A stretch of DNA of 64,000 nucleotides from Azolla caroliniana. Its lineage: Eukaryota > Polypodiophyta. Numbering within the stretch: position 1 is the first letter of the stretch; each line of letters begins with the position of its first letter. The notes under the pieces are model-generated. The model was not told the DNA's origin and ran no database searches. It worked only from the letters and a program-made list of their open reading frames with translations. The translations under genes and the position numbers were made by a program. Where the stretch lies: assembly GCA_043228905.1 (NCBI GenBank), contig JBHGNT010000003.1:7750001-7814000 (forward strand), read 5' to 3'. Shown here in pieces: positions 42,474 through 54,634 of the stretch.

Positions 42474-42504
<31 letters not shown>

Positions 42505-42844
42505 ATGAGAGAGAGAGTGAGTGAGAGAGAGAGACAAGGAGTAAGACACAGAGTATACGCAAGGTAAATTATATTAACAAAGGAGAAAGACTCAAAAAAA
42601 CATTATAAAAGGTGGGCGGAGGGTGCTTTATGTAGTCACCCTCTCTCTTCATTAACTACAAGACTCATGGAGCATGGGGAATGTGAAAGCTCATAAGTTA
42701 TGTGTCATAGAATATGATTCTATGACTCATACTAAATGCTAGAATACAAAGAGGTGACATAATGGTGACTCTTGACCGTTGGAGTGTCTATTCACTCTCA
42801 AGGTGAGTTCACACACTAGACCAAGTTGAGCTTGATTCTCAACA
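42430..42844 (-). repeat. Copia E 3' LTR
   Basis: Plus-strand reading TGTAAAGAATC...TTCTCAACA, with a (GT)n run at 42476-42504 and a GA-rich run after it. 415 bp, shorter than its partner only through microsatellite contraction. Confidence 0.93.
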
Positions 42845-43029
42845 CGCCCCCTCAAGCTCAAGTCAGGTCGGTTTCAGACGGTATCCAAAATCCGCTTCAA
42901 CTCGCGTCGACTCACATTTATGCGGTGTTGCGGAATCCGTGCTCCAACTTGCGTTGTGCGTAGTTGCGAAGTTTGTGCTTCGTCTTGCGTCTTTCTTCGC
43001 GGCTTTGTGCGGTAGATCGGCTATTCGCG

Positions 43030-43145
43030 GCTTCGTTGCGTGGTTGCGTAATCCACGCGTTGTTGCGTAGTGTGTGCGGCTTGCGGAATCCACATGTTAT
43101 TGCGTAATGTGCGCGGTTTGCGAAATCCACGCGTTATTGCGTAAT
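43030..43145 (-). repeat. ~40-bp tandem repeats in the copia E 3' region
   Basis: Three to four degenerate copies of GTTGCGTAATGTGTGCGGTTTGCG-like sequence with AATCCACGCG, between the pol stop and the polypurine tract. Confidence 0.7.
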
Positions 43146-45947
43146 GTCTTCAGTACTCCCCCTCAAGCTTGGTAGGTCAGGGATCGTCAATCCGAGATCG
43201 GTCATGAATTGCCACAGCTTGTCGGCTCCTAAGGCTTTAGTGAAGATGTCGGCCGTTTGAAGATTTGTGCTAATGTGTTGTAGGTCGACATCGCCAGCTA
43301 GAACGCGCTCTCGGATGAAGTGATAGTGTACTTCGATGTGCTTTGTCCGCGCGTGGAACACCGGGTTCCGAGCCAGATAGATACTACTCATGTTGTCGCA
43401 GTAAAGGGAAGTCGGATCCTTGATGGGTACACCCAGATCCTTCAAAATCCTCTTGAGGCATACGGCTTCACACGCAACTACGGTTGCACCCTTGTATTTC
43501 GCCTCCGAACTCGAAAGAGCGACGGTAGGCTGCTTCTTGCTACTCCAAGATATTGCTCCACTGCCGAGGGAGAAAACAAATCGGGAGGTTGATCTTCTAT
43601 CGGCTTTGTAGCCGGCCCAATCGGCGTCTGTGTGCCCCTCGAGACGTATTGGCATCGCGGTTTTGTAGAGTATGCCGCAATCCATTGTGTCATTCACGTA
43701 TCATAGAACTCACTTAGTGCAATCCAAGTGAGTATCACGCGGTGTTTGCATGAATTGGCTAAGGAGACCGACCGGATAACTGAGATCGGGTTGTGTGATC
43801 GTGAGGTAGATGAGACTCCCGATGAGTTGTTGATACTGAGTCGGCTCACACGCTTTGGTGCCGGAGTTCGCATCCAGTTTGTGATTGCAATCGAGCGGGG
43901 TTGCCGCGGATTTGCACTCAGCCATCCCGAACTTGTATAACAAGTTGAGGATGTAGTGTCATTGAGAGATAATGATTCCGGCCGGAGCCCAAATTACCTC
44001 GATGCCGAGGAAGTAGTGGAGCTCCTTCATGTCCGTCATCTCGAACTTGTCGGAAAGGAGGGATTTGACCTTATTGATTTCAACGAGATGTTCACCTCCA
44101 ATGACTAGGTCATCCACATATAAGATGATGACGATCAAACTTGCGGAATCGCTTCGGATGTGGAGGGAGTTGTCTGATTTTGACATACGGAAGCCGATTT
44201 GATGAAGATATTGAGTTATCTTCAAATTCCAAGCATGCGGTGCTTGCTTGAGGCCGTAGAGTGGCTTTTTGAATCGGCATACAGCTTTCGGATGAGTGCT
44301 CGAGTTGAAGCCAGGTGGTTGTATCATGTACACCTCCTCTTCTAATTCACCTTGTAGAAAGGCGTTCTTAACGTCCATTTGATGGAGGTGCCACCCTTTC
44401 GCCACAGCAAGCACAATTACGGTCCGTACCGTCGTCATCTTTGCCACCGGGGCAAAGGTCTCTTCGTAGTCAACTCCGTGTGTTTGGGCGTAGCCTTTCA
44501 CTACGAGTCGCGCTTTGTAGCGGTTGACGGAACCATCGGCGTTGTACTTCACTTTGTAAATCCATCTGCATCCGATCGCCTTTTTGTGCAGTGAGGTGGG
44601 AACAAGATCCCACGTCTCATTCTTGCGTAGTGCCTGCATCTCCTCGTTCATGGCTTCGATCCATCGCAGATCCTTGGTTGCTTCAGAAAATGTTTCTGGC
44701 TCGCATATTGTTGCCACCTTCATCATAAAGCCGTAATGGTACGCCATATAATCGTTGTTGCCGAATCGGCTTACGGGGTTCTTTTCACGGGTGGATCGGC
44801 GGAGCTTTTCATTTGCAAAGATGAGGGCTTTCTTAGCTCCAATTGGTACCTCGAAACCGCCGAACTCACTGTCTAGTGAGTGAGTCGAGTCATCGTCGTT
44901 GAAGTGATCGTCTGCGTATTCCGCCATTTTCGCCTTGCCTTTGTCCATCTTCGGGCTAGGCCATGATGTGCTTTGATCGTTCAAAGGCTCTTGTGGTCCA
45001 CTCATTCGGGTCATGATCGGACTTTCTTTGAATATACGCGTAAGTCGATCTTCATCCTCTAGCTCTTGTTCGGCGGATTCCGGGTTGAGCGGAGTCGGTG
45101 TCGGAGTTGTCTTTGGTGCGTACCAGGATGCGGACTCGTCGAAAACAATGTCTTGACTTATGTGAGATTTTCAAGTTGAGGGGTTGTAGCACTTGTACCC
45201 CTTTTGCTCCAATGAGTATCCTATGAGGATACATTTCTCCGACTTCGGGTCAAGCTTTTGACGCTTCTCATCGGGGATGTGCACATACGCTATTGCGCCG
45301 AATATCCGGGTGTGCGATAAGTTCGGCTTCTTTCCAAAGTATTTTTCGTGCGGAGTGACCTCGTGCACGCCGGATGTTGTGCACCGGTTCATTAGGTAGA
45401 CGGCCGTATTTGCAGCTTTGGCCCAATATGACTTGGGCATATGCTTCTCGTTCATAATGGCCCGCGCTACTTTGAGGATGTGCCGATTTTTGCACTCGGC
45501 TACTCCGTTTTGTTGCAGAGTATGTCGGCACGTGAATTCTCGCCGATTTCCTTCCTTTCGGAGATACGCCGTGAAATCATCCGAGAAGTACTCCTTGCCG
45601 CCATTCGATCGAAGACAACGTACATGTCGGCATGTGGCTTTCTCGACTTCATTCTTGAATGTTTGGAAGTGTCTGAACACTTCGCTCTTTTGCCGCATCG
45701 GGTAGATCCAAGTGTGCCTGGAGAAGTCATCGATGAAGAGCACATAATATCGGCATCCGTCGAATGTAGCCGTCTGCGCCAGTCCCCATACATCAGAATC
45801 AACTATGTCGAGTAGACCTTTGCTCACGTTCCGCTCTTTCGGGAATGGGTGTCGGTGTTGCTTGCCGAATTGGCACGCTTCGCATACACCTTCAATCTCC
45901 TTCTCTTTGAATGTTGGGAGTCCGATGACGACTCCTTTCGATTTCAT
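43134..45947 (-). pseudogene. Copia E pol: integrase, RT, RNase H
   Basis: In minus order: HHCC zinc domain (Cys-Glu-Ala-Cys); integrase with Asp in Val-Asp-Ser-Asp-Val-Trp, Arg-Ser-Asn-Gly-Gly-Lys-Glu-Tyr where the family normally has Arg-Ser-Asp-Gly-Gly (second catalytic Asp replaced by Asn), and Gly-Val-Ala-Glu-Cys; RT with Asn-Ala-Phe-Leu-Gln-Gly-Glu-Leu, Gly-Leu-Lys-Gln-Ala-Pro and an intact Tyr-Val-Asp-Asp-Leu; RNase H with Ala-Asp-Trp-Ala-Gly, Ser-Ser-Ser-Glu-Ala and Cys-Asp-Asn-Met-Ser. Stops near 45171, 43958, 43709 and 43700 interrupt it. Not functional as it stands. Confidence 0.88.
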
Positions 45948-45980
45948 TGCTTTGAGTTTGTTGAGATTGATGTGGCCAAT

Positions 45981-47466
45981 TCACTTGTGCCACAACTCTA
46001 TGTCGGAGTCGGCTTTCATGCCCTTTGCGAACATGGCCGATTTCATCTCGTGTGAGTCGAGAATGAACATTCGGCCCTCTCTTCGTCCACGTGCGATGAG
46101 TCGGCCCTCTTTTTCGATGAAGCAACTGCCTTGATTAAATCGAACTTGCATCCCTTGCTCTACAATTTGACCGACGGAGACCAAATTCTTCGTAATGGTC
46201 GGTACATGCAAGACATTTTTAATGTAATTTTGCTTACCTTCTTTTCCGAACGGAACATTGCCAATGTGCCGAATTGGGTGTGTAGTGCCATCTCCGGTTT
46301 CAACATAACCGGGTCGCTCCGGCTCTCGAAGTTCAAGAAACCATTCTTTATGAGATGTCATATGGTTTGAGGATCCGGAGTCAACAAACCATATGTCCTC
46401 CGGATTGAGGGCACTAGTTGAGGTAGAGGCCGACATAGAGTTTGCTCTATGTTTCATCATGAACATTCTGCCATGGTCGGAGTTGTATGCGTACATTCCG
46501 CCACGATCCTCGTAGTCGGAGTTATGCCCGTACATTCCGATATACTCTTCGTAGTTGGAATTGTGCGCGTAATTCGTGAGTTGTCGGCTTGTGGAAGCCG
46601 ATTCACGCATCTTCTTTCGGCACTCTTCTTCGTGGTGGCCGAGCTTTCCGCAATATCCGCATTTAGTTGCGTTTTGACGGCTCGGGCCAGAGTGGAAGCT
46701 CCCCCTTCTTGCGAAGGTTCCTCGTTGGCTTCCGTTTTGCGGCTGAAATTGGGAGTTGTTGTCGTAGGTTGGAGCTCGTCCGCCTTGTCCTTGGCCGAAT
46801 CGGCCTCTCGCTCGTACATATCCTCTTCCTTCGTTTGAGTGCGTGTAGAGCATGTGGCCTTCCGACTCATTGCTCCTTGTACGCATGTGGTTTTCTTCGA
46901 CCAATAGCATTGATTGGAGCTCGAAGAAGGAGGGAGATTTCTCCCTTGCTAGAACGGCGGTTCGCATCACGTTGAACCATGGTGCGAGGCCGCCGAGGCA
47001 TATTTGCACCATCTCATCATCATCGATACTTACATTTATTGAGCCGAGCGAATCGCAAAGCTCCTTGATCTTCGAGGTGTATGTCGTGATGGACATGTCC
47101 CTTTGTTGAATGTTGTTCAACTCTTGGCGGAGTTGAAGCCTTCTTGCGGTTGTGTTCCCCGCGAAAATCTTTCATAGATTTTCCCATGCCTCGTTCGGCG
47201 TCTTGGCTTCACAAATGTAGCCGAGCATGTGATCGTGAACATATGTCGCCAAGCAATACATCACGCGCTTGCGGCTTGCGGCTTGCGGCTTGATCCCATG
47301 TCGCGTATCCGGGAGCCGCTTCGGCGGGTCGGTCTTCATGCACTCCTTTGATGTAGCTCCAATAGCCTTGTCTGACAAGGTATTGGCGCATCTTGTACTC
47401 CCAAGATGCGAAGTTGTTTCGATCCAACTTCTCGGTAGGGACAGCACTCCCCATTTGAGTATTCAT
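45981..47466 (-). pseudogene. Copia E gag and protease
   Basis: Start ATG at 47466 (Met-Asn-Thr-Gln-Met-Gly-Ser). The gag domain begins Asn-Phe-Ala-Ser-Trp-Glu-Tyr-Lys-Met-Arg. A frameshift lies in a GCTTGCG slippage tract (47265-47292) and a stop follows near 47172. The long frame 47120-45981 has a CX2CX4HX4C knuckle (Cys-Gly-Tyr-Cys ... His ... Cys, near 46620-46662) and protease Val-Asp-Ser-Gly-Ser-Ser-Asn-His-Met. It ends at a TGA in the Trp-His-Lys-stop-Ile-Gly-His of the pre-integrase region, where an Arg codon (CGA) is expected. Confidence 0.85.
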
Positions 47467-47513
47467 TGTGTCGATTCTTCTTCTTTTTCTTCTCTCTTCA
47501 AATGCGAGCTATG

Positions 47514-48258
47514 TGACAGGAACTATACGCTCCCCTATGAACAACGCTTGGCCACAACCGAGCTTAGAATCAAACACAGAAAACGGGAATGAATGCACGA
47601 CACAAAAGTGAGAGAAGAGCACACAAGATGTTTACGTGGAAAACCCAAACTAGGGAAAAACCACGGCAGCCCACAGGCTGCAAACTATCACTATGTTACA
47701 ATGTACAACAGTAAAGCACCAAGGCAACAACCTCGAGCTTTCTATCTTCGCCACAGGTGGCGGTTACAACAGAGGCAACGACCTCTTCCTCTCTCTCTCT
47801 CTGTACACAGTTACACGCTCTGATCTTGCGCAAACAAGAATAACAACACACAATCAATAAGTTTGCCCTAAGTCATATTTATACTGATACGACTTTTCGG
47901 CTATTTACAAATATAGCCTCGATGGACTCTCAGAAACATATTTATGAATATGTCTCTTCATCCGGTGAGCACTGCTCACCGGGCCTACATCATCCGGCAC
48001 TTGCCGACTACTTGCTATCCGGTTCTCACTAGGTCTGCACCATCCGGCTCTCCGTAGCTGGGTTCTCCTCATCCGGTTCTCACCAGGTCTGCACCATCCA
48101 GCTCTCCGTAGCCGGGTTCTCCCCATCCGGTTCTGTCCGAGTCTACACCATCCAGCTCTCCATAGCTGGGTACTCCTCATCCGGTTTCGGCCGAGGCCGA
48201 GTTTGCTCATCAGCACTGTTCTTCTCCCTTCCCATCCGGAGGGACCTGTCTCCCAACA
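47514..48258 (-). mobile_element. Solo LTR (copia A family) in the copia E leader
   Basis: Minus strand TGTTGGGAGACAGG...GTTCCTGTCA, 745 bp, flanked by a perfect CTATG duplication (47509-47513, 48259-48263). It carries TATAAATA (complement of 47876-47883) and the GACTTAGGGCAA block. It lies between the copia E primer site and gag, in the same orientation as copia E. Confidence 0.93.
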
Positions 48259-48375
48259 CTATGTAGCGAAGCTACAATAGCGATGAGCCGGTTCTTGGTC
48301 GTCGATGTGGAGCACAACACACGATCACGATGAAGCGAATGGGCTAGATCAAGCTACCAAATCGCTCTGATACCA

Positions 48376-48419
48376 TGTAAAGAATCAGATATGATTCTTG
48401 TGTAGCGGAATAGGTGTGA

Positions 48420-48491
<72 letters not shown>

Positions 48492-48828
48492 AGAGAGTGA
48501 GTGAGTGAGTGAGAGAGACAAGGAGTAAGACACAGAGTATACGCAAGGTAAATTATATTAACAAAGGAAAAAGACTCAAAAAAACATTATACAAGGTGGG
48601 CGGAGGGTGCTTTATGTAGTCACCCTCTCTCTTCATTAACTACAAGACTCATGGAGCATGGGGAATGTGAAAGCTCATAAGTTATGTGTCATAGAATATG
48701 ATTCTATGACTCATACTAAATGCTAGAATACAAAGAGGTGACATAATGGTGACGCTTGACCGTTGGAGTGTCTATTCACTCTCAAGGTGAGTTCACACAC
48801 TAGACCAAGTTGAGCTTGATTCTCAACA
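48376..48828 (-). repeat. Copia E 5' LTR
   Basis: 453 bp. Same sequence as the 3' LTR except for a much longer (GT)n (48424-48488) and about four substitutions. Confidence 0.93.
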
Positions 48829-48833
48829 GAAAC

Positions 48834-49327
48834 ACTACATCATAAAACCCTTGTGGTCCTGCATATATATTTTTAACACAATTTGGTGACACAATTGTGT
48901 TCAACCATTGTTTAATCCAATTAATGTATGGGAGTTTCCCGGTAAAAAATAATATAACCGCACGATCATAGAATACATCAAAAGATTGCAACACTACCTT
49001 AGCATCAATTTCCACATCATGCACATCCTCATCAATGCATTCTTTCGCTTCATTTTCATTTTCTTCCACAATATCAGACAACAAGGTATTGGCAATTCCC
49101 CATAAATTATCCCAATTACAATGATCCTTGTCAACCTCATGTACATGTATTACTTCGGCATATATCAATTTTTTCTCATTAATTTCTTCAACACCCTTAA
49201 ACCTCTTAGGGCTTCCAATGTCTTCCTTTTCACGATTACATTCAACCATCACATTACTCATTTTCAAATCAATTGTTTCCATATCGATGTCCCCCACAAT
49301 TTGTGAGGAATTCATGTTTATATCCAT
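48834..49327 (-). pseudogene. LINE 2 ORF1, N-terminal part
   Basis: Starts at ATG 49327 with an Asn/Asp-rich acidic head, then Phe-Tyr-Asp-Arg-Ala-Val-Ile-Leu-Phe-Phe-Thr-Gly-Lys and Trp-Ile-Lys-Gln-Trp-Leu, as in LINE 1. It ends at the GAAAC repeat bordering copia E. The upstream 49328-49440 is a probable 5' UTR. Confidence 0.7.
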
Positions 49328-49440
49328 TATTCTTGAGGTGATATCGATCTAGGATAAAAACAAATTTCCATGAACCAGAGAGACAACCGGAACTCACCGA
49401 TTGAAGAGGTTGAAGATGATGAAGACAATAGATGACCCGC

Positions 49441-49585
49441 AATGTGTGTTAAGTATGTGGATGCCGATAACACAAGATTCCTTATTTCCATTGCTACTTC
49501 TCGTACAAACCACCAAATTTAATGTGTTATATCTCGTTACGAAGCTATAATCGAGGGCTTTCTAACACTTGTCTTTGTGCCCAAT

Positions 49586-49663
<78 letters not shown>

Positions 49664-49959
49664 GTCTAGTCTCCCTCCCTCCCTCATGTCTGTGTAGTCT
49701 CTGATTCAATAGTGGTTGCCTTTGGCTATGGCTTCCTCTCGGTGATTTTGTCTCTCTGTCTCAAGTTTAACATTTGAAATTTTCCTCTAACCTAACTAGT
49801 AAACCACATAAACGGCTTAACCGGTTTGTCAAGGCTCAAGCCAAGCTAAACTGAGCTCAAACCGTTTAGCTAAGCTCAAGCCTAAGTCGAGCCGAACCAA
49901 GCCTCTAAACCGCTAAGCCCTTTTAAACCAGTTTAGGCTTGAGCCGAGCCATCAACTAT
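49441..49959. repeat. Intergenic: (CT)36 and AACCGG-type low-complexity DNA
   Basis: A (CT)36 run occupies 49589-49660. From about 49790 to 49950 the sequence is full of AAACCG, AAGCTCAAGCC and TTTAAACC motifs in both orientations. Similar DNA recurs at 55800-56035. No gene. Confidence 0.7.
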
Positions 49960-50965
49960 CCCTATCTCTATGGCTTGAAACAAGCTCCAAGGGCATGGGA
50001 CTCAAAGATAACACAATATCTTCACCGGATTGGCTTCAAACAATTGAAATTTGACAACTCACTACATGTTCACGAATATTTGATAAGGCCCCCTTTTTAT
50101 CATCTTGTAAGTTGATGACCTAGTTCCATTACTTCCTACGAATCGAGGTCTTCTGAAGACCCGATGGGATCTTACTCATGCAACGCCATTACATTTTGAA
50201 CCTATTGAATTTAACGTGACCAAGTGTAAGCCCATCTTTAACCCCATTAATCAGAACTTAAAATTGCATGAAGACTCTAGCAACACATGCGAGCCTACAC
50301 AATATAGGAAAATAATTAGAAGTCTCACCTATCTAACTATCATGTGGTCCAACTTGAGCTATATGGTCAAAATTCTAAGCCAATTCATGCAGACACAAAG
50401 TGACGTTCACTTGAATTGTGCAAAATGGGTATTATATAGGTCAACAACACCCTTGATCAAGGAGTCTTCTATAAGAAGGGCGTGTTTATTTGACACGAAG
50501 GGTATACTTATGTGGATTGGGCCGGAAACGCCACGGATCGCAAATTGACATCTAGATTTGTGTTTTCACTTGTAATCGAAGAAGTTTCCTAGGGCAATAA
50601 GAAGCAACTGACATTTGCATTGTCAAGCACGAAAGCACAATATAGGGGAGCAATCATAGCTACTTGTGAAGTCATTTGGCTCAAGATTTTATTGAAGGAT
50701 CTAAATGAATTGGTCTACGAATGATCTATTGTGACAACCACAGTAGCATCCCACTTGCACGAATCCAATGTTTCATGCCTAGACTAAGCTCATTGAGATG
50801 TATAACCACCAACTTAGAACTGATTATAGAAGGAGACATTGATCTCTAACATATCGACACTAGCATTCAGCCTGTTGACATTTTCACTAAGGCACTTGGA
50901 GTTGACAAGCTACGACAATGCTCAATGAGCCTTGGACTACGTACACAACTTGCCGAGTTTGAAGG
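49960..50965 (+). pseudogene. Copia relic: RT end and RNase H
   Basis: Starts inside RT with Tyr-Gly-Leu-Lys-Gln-Ala-Pro-Arg-Ala-Trp, then Tyr-Leu-His-Arg-Ile-Gly-Phe. After frame changes it continues with Thr-Lys-Cys-Lys-Pro, Glu-Pro-Thr-Gln-Tyr-Arg, Leu-Ser-Gln-Phe-Met-Gln-Thr, and a decayed RNase H ending Phe-Thr-Lys-Ala-Leu-Gly-Val-Asp-Lys-Leu. It resembles copia E more than A, B or C. The catalytic Asp-Asp region is corrupted, many stops are present and no LTR is seen. Confidence 0.75.
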
Positions 50966-52309
50966 GGTAGAAAGCATGACAATGAACAAGACCTACTCGA
51001 TGTAAAGGACGAGGACCAAAGTATGGCAACTCAATGTGAAGGACATGATGATGAACGCGATGAGTACCAAGGACATCCAAACTACGCCTATGGTTGAACA
51101 GTTCCGTAGCTTTATTGGCATTCAATTCCTTTGTATCCACTATTATCTTCCCTACACACTCATATCGATATATAACATCTTCCAAGAGAAAATAGCATAC
51201 CACCATTGTGGTCTTGTTTCTTAGTGCCCTTCTTTCTACATTATTTGTGTGATATTCCCTAGCAAGCGCCACGTATTTCATTTAACCCATTCCTATCATC
51301 ATAGTTGTTAAGTTCATCTAAGTCGTTAAGCCATTAAGTTGATAAATGCTCAAATCAAACCAAACTGAATGAATTATAAATTCCTTAAATTCTGAAATGG
51401 AAAGAAAATCAAATTGAACAAGTTAAGCCATGAAGGAGCGGTTTTGCAATTCAGCTCGGCCCCAAACCAAACTCCTTCCAATTACTAAGATTTACTTTGA
51501 TAATGGCATCTATGATAGGAGCGACATTTCCAAACATTCAAGAAAATAAAGCTCCAATAAATTCAAGGGGAATATATTTATGATGTAAGTATGTCGAGAT
51601 GACCCTTTTGTGAAGAGACAATGTTGTCTTCTAAAAGCATAATCATATTCGATATACATCAAAGTTCTTGCTGAAATGGGGTAATTCTCCTATGGTGGGC
51701 AGATCATCATCAAGGCCTCAATGGAACTACCAAGCACCCCGATGGTTGTTTCCGGTTTCCAACAGCGTCTAGGTGTTGTAAATCTGTATAGATATGGTAC
51801 AAATTATTAGGTTATTGGAGTTGTTTGGATACGTTTGTTGAAAATGAGGTGGGGACTATGTCCACTTTGGTGGGAAGGCCAGAGTGAGGGCTGGTGAGAG
51901 GAACTTTGGGTGTTCTATGATGTAATTTTGTTTGCTAACTAATGCGAAGTAGTGTTTTTTTGGAAAAAAAAAACAAAAACAAAAACACCCAAGTATATTT
52001 GAATAACATTATGTATTGGAAAAAAATTATCAAACCTAAGTAAGATGAAGTCATACAAACAACTAAGTTCACATAAAATAAGTAAAGACGCTAAAATATT
52101 AGGAAAGTCTATTACAAAAAACATAGACTTTTGATTAGTTAACCTCTATTAAAACCCAGGGAAATTGAAGGTTTCTATAGGTATACATGATTTAGAATGA
52201 ATAAAGCTAATTGAATCATAATATCTTCTAATAGATTTCTAACTTGTGAAACATAATTTAGAGAGTCATCATCTCTTTTAAATAAATCCACTACGTCATG
52301 TATTGATGG
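50966..52309. other. AT-rich intergenic DNA, nothing recognised
   Basis: No ORF with recognisable content, no LTR ends, no RNA gene seen on either strand. Confidence 0.5.
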
Positions 52310-52704
52310 GGTCTAAAGAGGATATGAACACTTGGATGCATAGTACGTAATATTCGTGTCCGTTAGCCCAAACATTCGTTTTCATACATCTGCAAACGAA
52401 TGCGTATGTTATTAAAACATTCTTGTGTTTTTTTTTTACACTTTTTACCTTAACTTTCTAACCCTAAAAAAAATTTACCTTATAATAAATAATGAGTGCA
52501 AAAGTATGGTCTAAAGAGGATATGAACACTTGGATGCATAGTACGTAATATTCGTGTCCGTTAGCCCAAACATTCGTTTTCATACATCTGCAAACGAATG
52601 CGTATGTTATTAAAACATTCTTGTGTTTTTTTTTACACTTTTTACCTTAACTTTCTAACCCTAAAAAAAATTTACCTTATAATAAATAATGAGTGCAAAA
52701 GTAT
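52310..52704. repeat. 198-bp tandem duplication
   Basis: Two adjacent copies (52310-52507, 52508-52704). The only difference I find is one T fewer in the poly-T run of the second. The unit contains TACGTAATATTCGTG and AAACATTCGTTTTC. The downstream edge continues into GTATGGTATTTACCATAC, a small hairpin. Confidence 0.92.
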
Positions 52705-54634
52705 GGTATTTACCATACTTCAAGGGTATTTTTCATACGCGAATGATAAGAATGTTCGCGAGTGCGAATGCACAAATGATACGTATGCATCATACTATGC
52801 GTGGATGTATATATATATATTATAATGGTGCCCAATACCTTTAAGAAAATTAACTAAATCTAAAGAGGCAATATGACCTAAACAAAAGAGGACTATCTCC
52901 TCCATTTGTTTCCCCTTCATCACCTTCTACATAATGTCCTCCCATTCACCTCACCCTTAGTCACATCCACATAGTTGTTATAATTTGTTTATTTATACAT
53001 GTATGTACATGCATATAATTGCAGACAAAAAAACCAGTGAGTGCATATAACTAGAAAAAGTTATCATTAATCTTGCATTTTACATGTATTCCATCAAAAC
53101 CAACATGGGCATTGGTTACGATTGGCATGTTTTTGGTTTTAAGAGCTCATTGACTTTTAATTCAAGCCTTAAACATTTCCCCGATTACATTATGTGTAAA
53201 GCAAACGAATCGAGCTAGCAAGAAAATAAACACAATATTGATTCTTTTGAAGTAGTATTCAAGTGTCCGAAGTGAGGCATCAAAAAGCATGACGATATCT
53301 AAAAGTTAGAAACCCTCCATAGCAAATAAAGAACACCAATTATGTTGTACAACTTGAGATTAATCCATATACACCTTTATTACTGAGGATATATGCAAAG
53401 GGCTTACAAAAATGGCCACTGACAAGGCAAGAGATCCTTAAAGTTTCAAGTTGAATTAATGCTTTAATGGAAATAGGAACACATGTTTGATAAGTTATTT
53501 GTTTAATCTGCACTACAACATGGTATGTCTCACTATTTGAGTACAAATTGGATAAAACCTATATATAAAGAGGGAGATATAAATAATGTAAACAACTAGA
53601 AAATAATGGTTGGTTCTCTTATAGTGAAGTTTTATATACATAATGGAAGTAAAGTTAAGTGCATGGGTAAAAGAGGATGGAAGGAGTGCATGTGGACAAA
53701 CAAGTTTTTGAAATCACCATAGCACCATTGATCATATTGTCATTGCTCCAATCCCAATGATCAATAACCATTTAAAAGGTAATGGATTATATGTTGCTTC
53801 GTAGACCTCAAAAGTTTTTTGTATGATGCTTCCATTGCTTCGTAATCAAAGTCAAATGAATGGTTGCAATTTTTCTCTGTCACTATTAGTGTTAATAAGG
53901 ATGTCCACTCCCACAAACTCTCTTTGGTTTATCCATTAATAGATTGGAACAAATGGTTGACAATTTTCTCTGTGAATGATAAGGCATTGAACCATTATGA
54001 TGGAAATTTCATTCATCATGAATTTGTTATACTTCGGCGATGCGAAACAAAAGCTTACGCGTTTTAAGTTGTGTCCATATCTCTAAAACAAAAGTCATGT
54101 TTGTGAAGACTCAAAATAAAGATAAAACACTACAATCAATTATGAAATTTTCGAATCCTGAAATACAAATAAAGTGTATGTGCACCCACCACTTCAAAGC
54201 AATAAAGAGGACTTGAAGAAAAAACAAAATGTTGGCTTCTCAATAAATATATTTTGTTGCTTTTTTCTAACGTTGATGCTTCTCTATGGGTTGTATCATC
54301 TCTAACTCCAATAAAAAAAACTTGAATCCGTTTGAAGTTGTTTTGCATGAAGATACAAAATCATACTACTACTTCTTGAGACAAGAATCACTTCCCAATT
54401 GAGATCATGCTCTTGAGAGGGTTATAAAGTACATGCTTTGATGCTTATTTGATGTTTGGAAACTACCTAAGAAGCAAATAAAGAGTTTGAACGACAAATA
54501 GAAGCACAATATTGAGTTCCTAGTTGTTATAGGCATAACCTTTTGAACCAATTCTATAGTTAATTGTAATCGAATAATGGTAGGATATTTGGGAAATTGG
54601 TCATCCAAGGATTTGGGAGAAACTCGTGTGGACC
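52705..54634. other. AT-rich intergenic DNA, nothing recognised
   Basis: Only short frames without domain content. Confidence 0.5.

Larger units (their letters stand above)
42430..48828 (-). mobile_element. Copia E: minus-strand Ty1/copia element in LINE 2 ORF1
   Basis: LTRs at 42430-42844 (3') and 48376-48828 (5'), flanked by a perfect GAAAC duplication (42425-42429, 48829-48833). The primer site TGGTATCAGAGCG (complement of 48363-48375) adjoins the 5' LTR, and the purine tract GAGGGGGCG adjoins the 3' LTR. Apart from GT and GA microsatellite length, the LTRs differ at about four bases. Yet gag-pol carries a frameshift and at least five stops. A copia-A-family solo LTR sits in the leader. 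Confidence 0.93.
38330..49440 (-). mobile_element. LINE 2 (L1-type), interrupted by copia E
   Basis: Minus-strand L1-like element with ORF1 (49327-48834, continuing 42424-42001), endonuclease C-terminal part (about 41930-41317), RT (41262-39653) and a C-terminal zf-RVT-like Cys/His region (39044-38649). Copia E lies in ORF1 between GAAAC repeats. The LINE reading frame continues in phase across the insertion. Frame breaks occur in RT. I see no clear poly(A) tail at the left end. Confidence 0.88.

Noticed and set aside
43320-47592. Plus-strand ORFs opposite copia E
   Set aside because: Shadows of the minus-strand gag-pol frame. No plus-strand motif.
49522-49704. Ser-Leu-repeat ORF
   Set aside because: Translation of the (CT)36 run.
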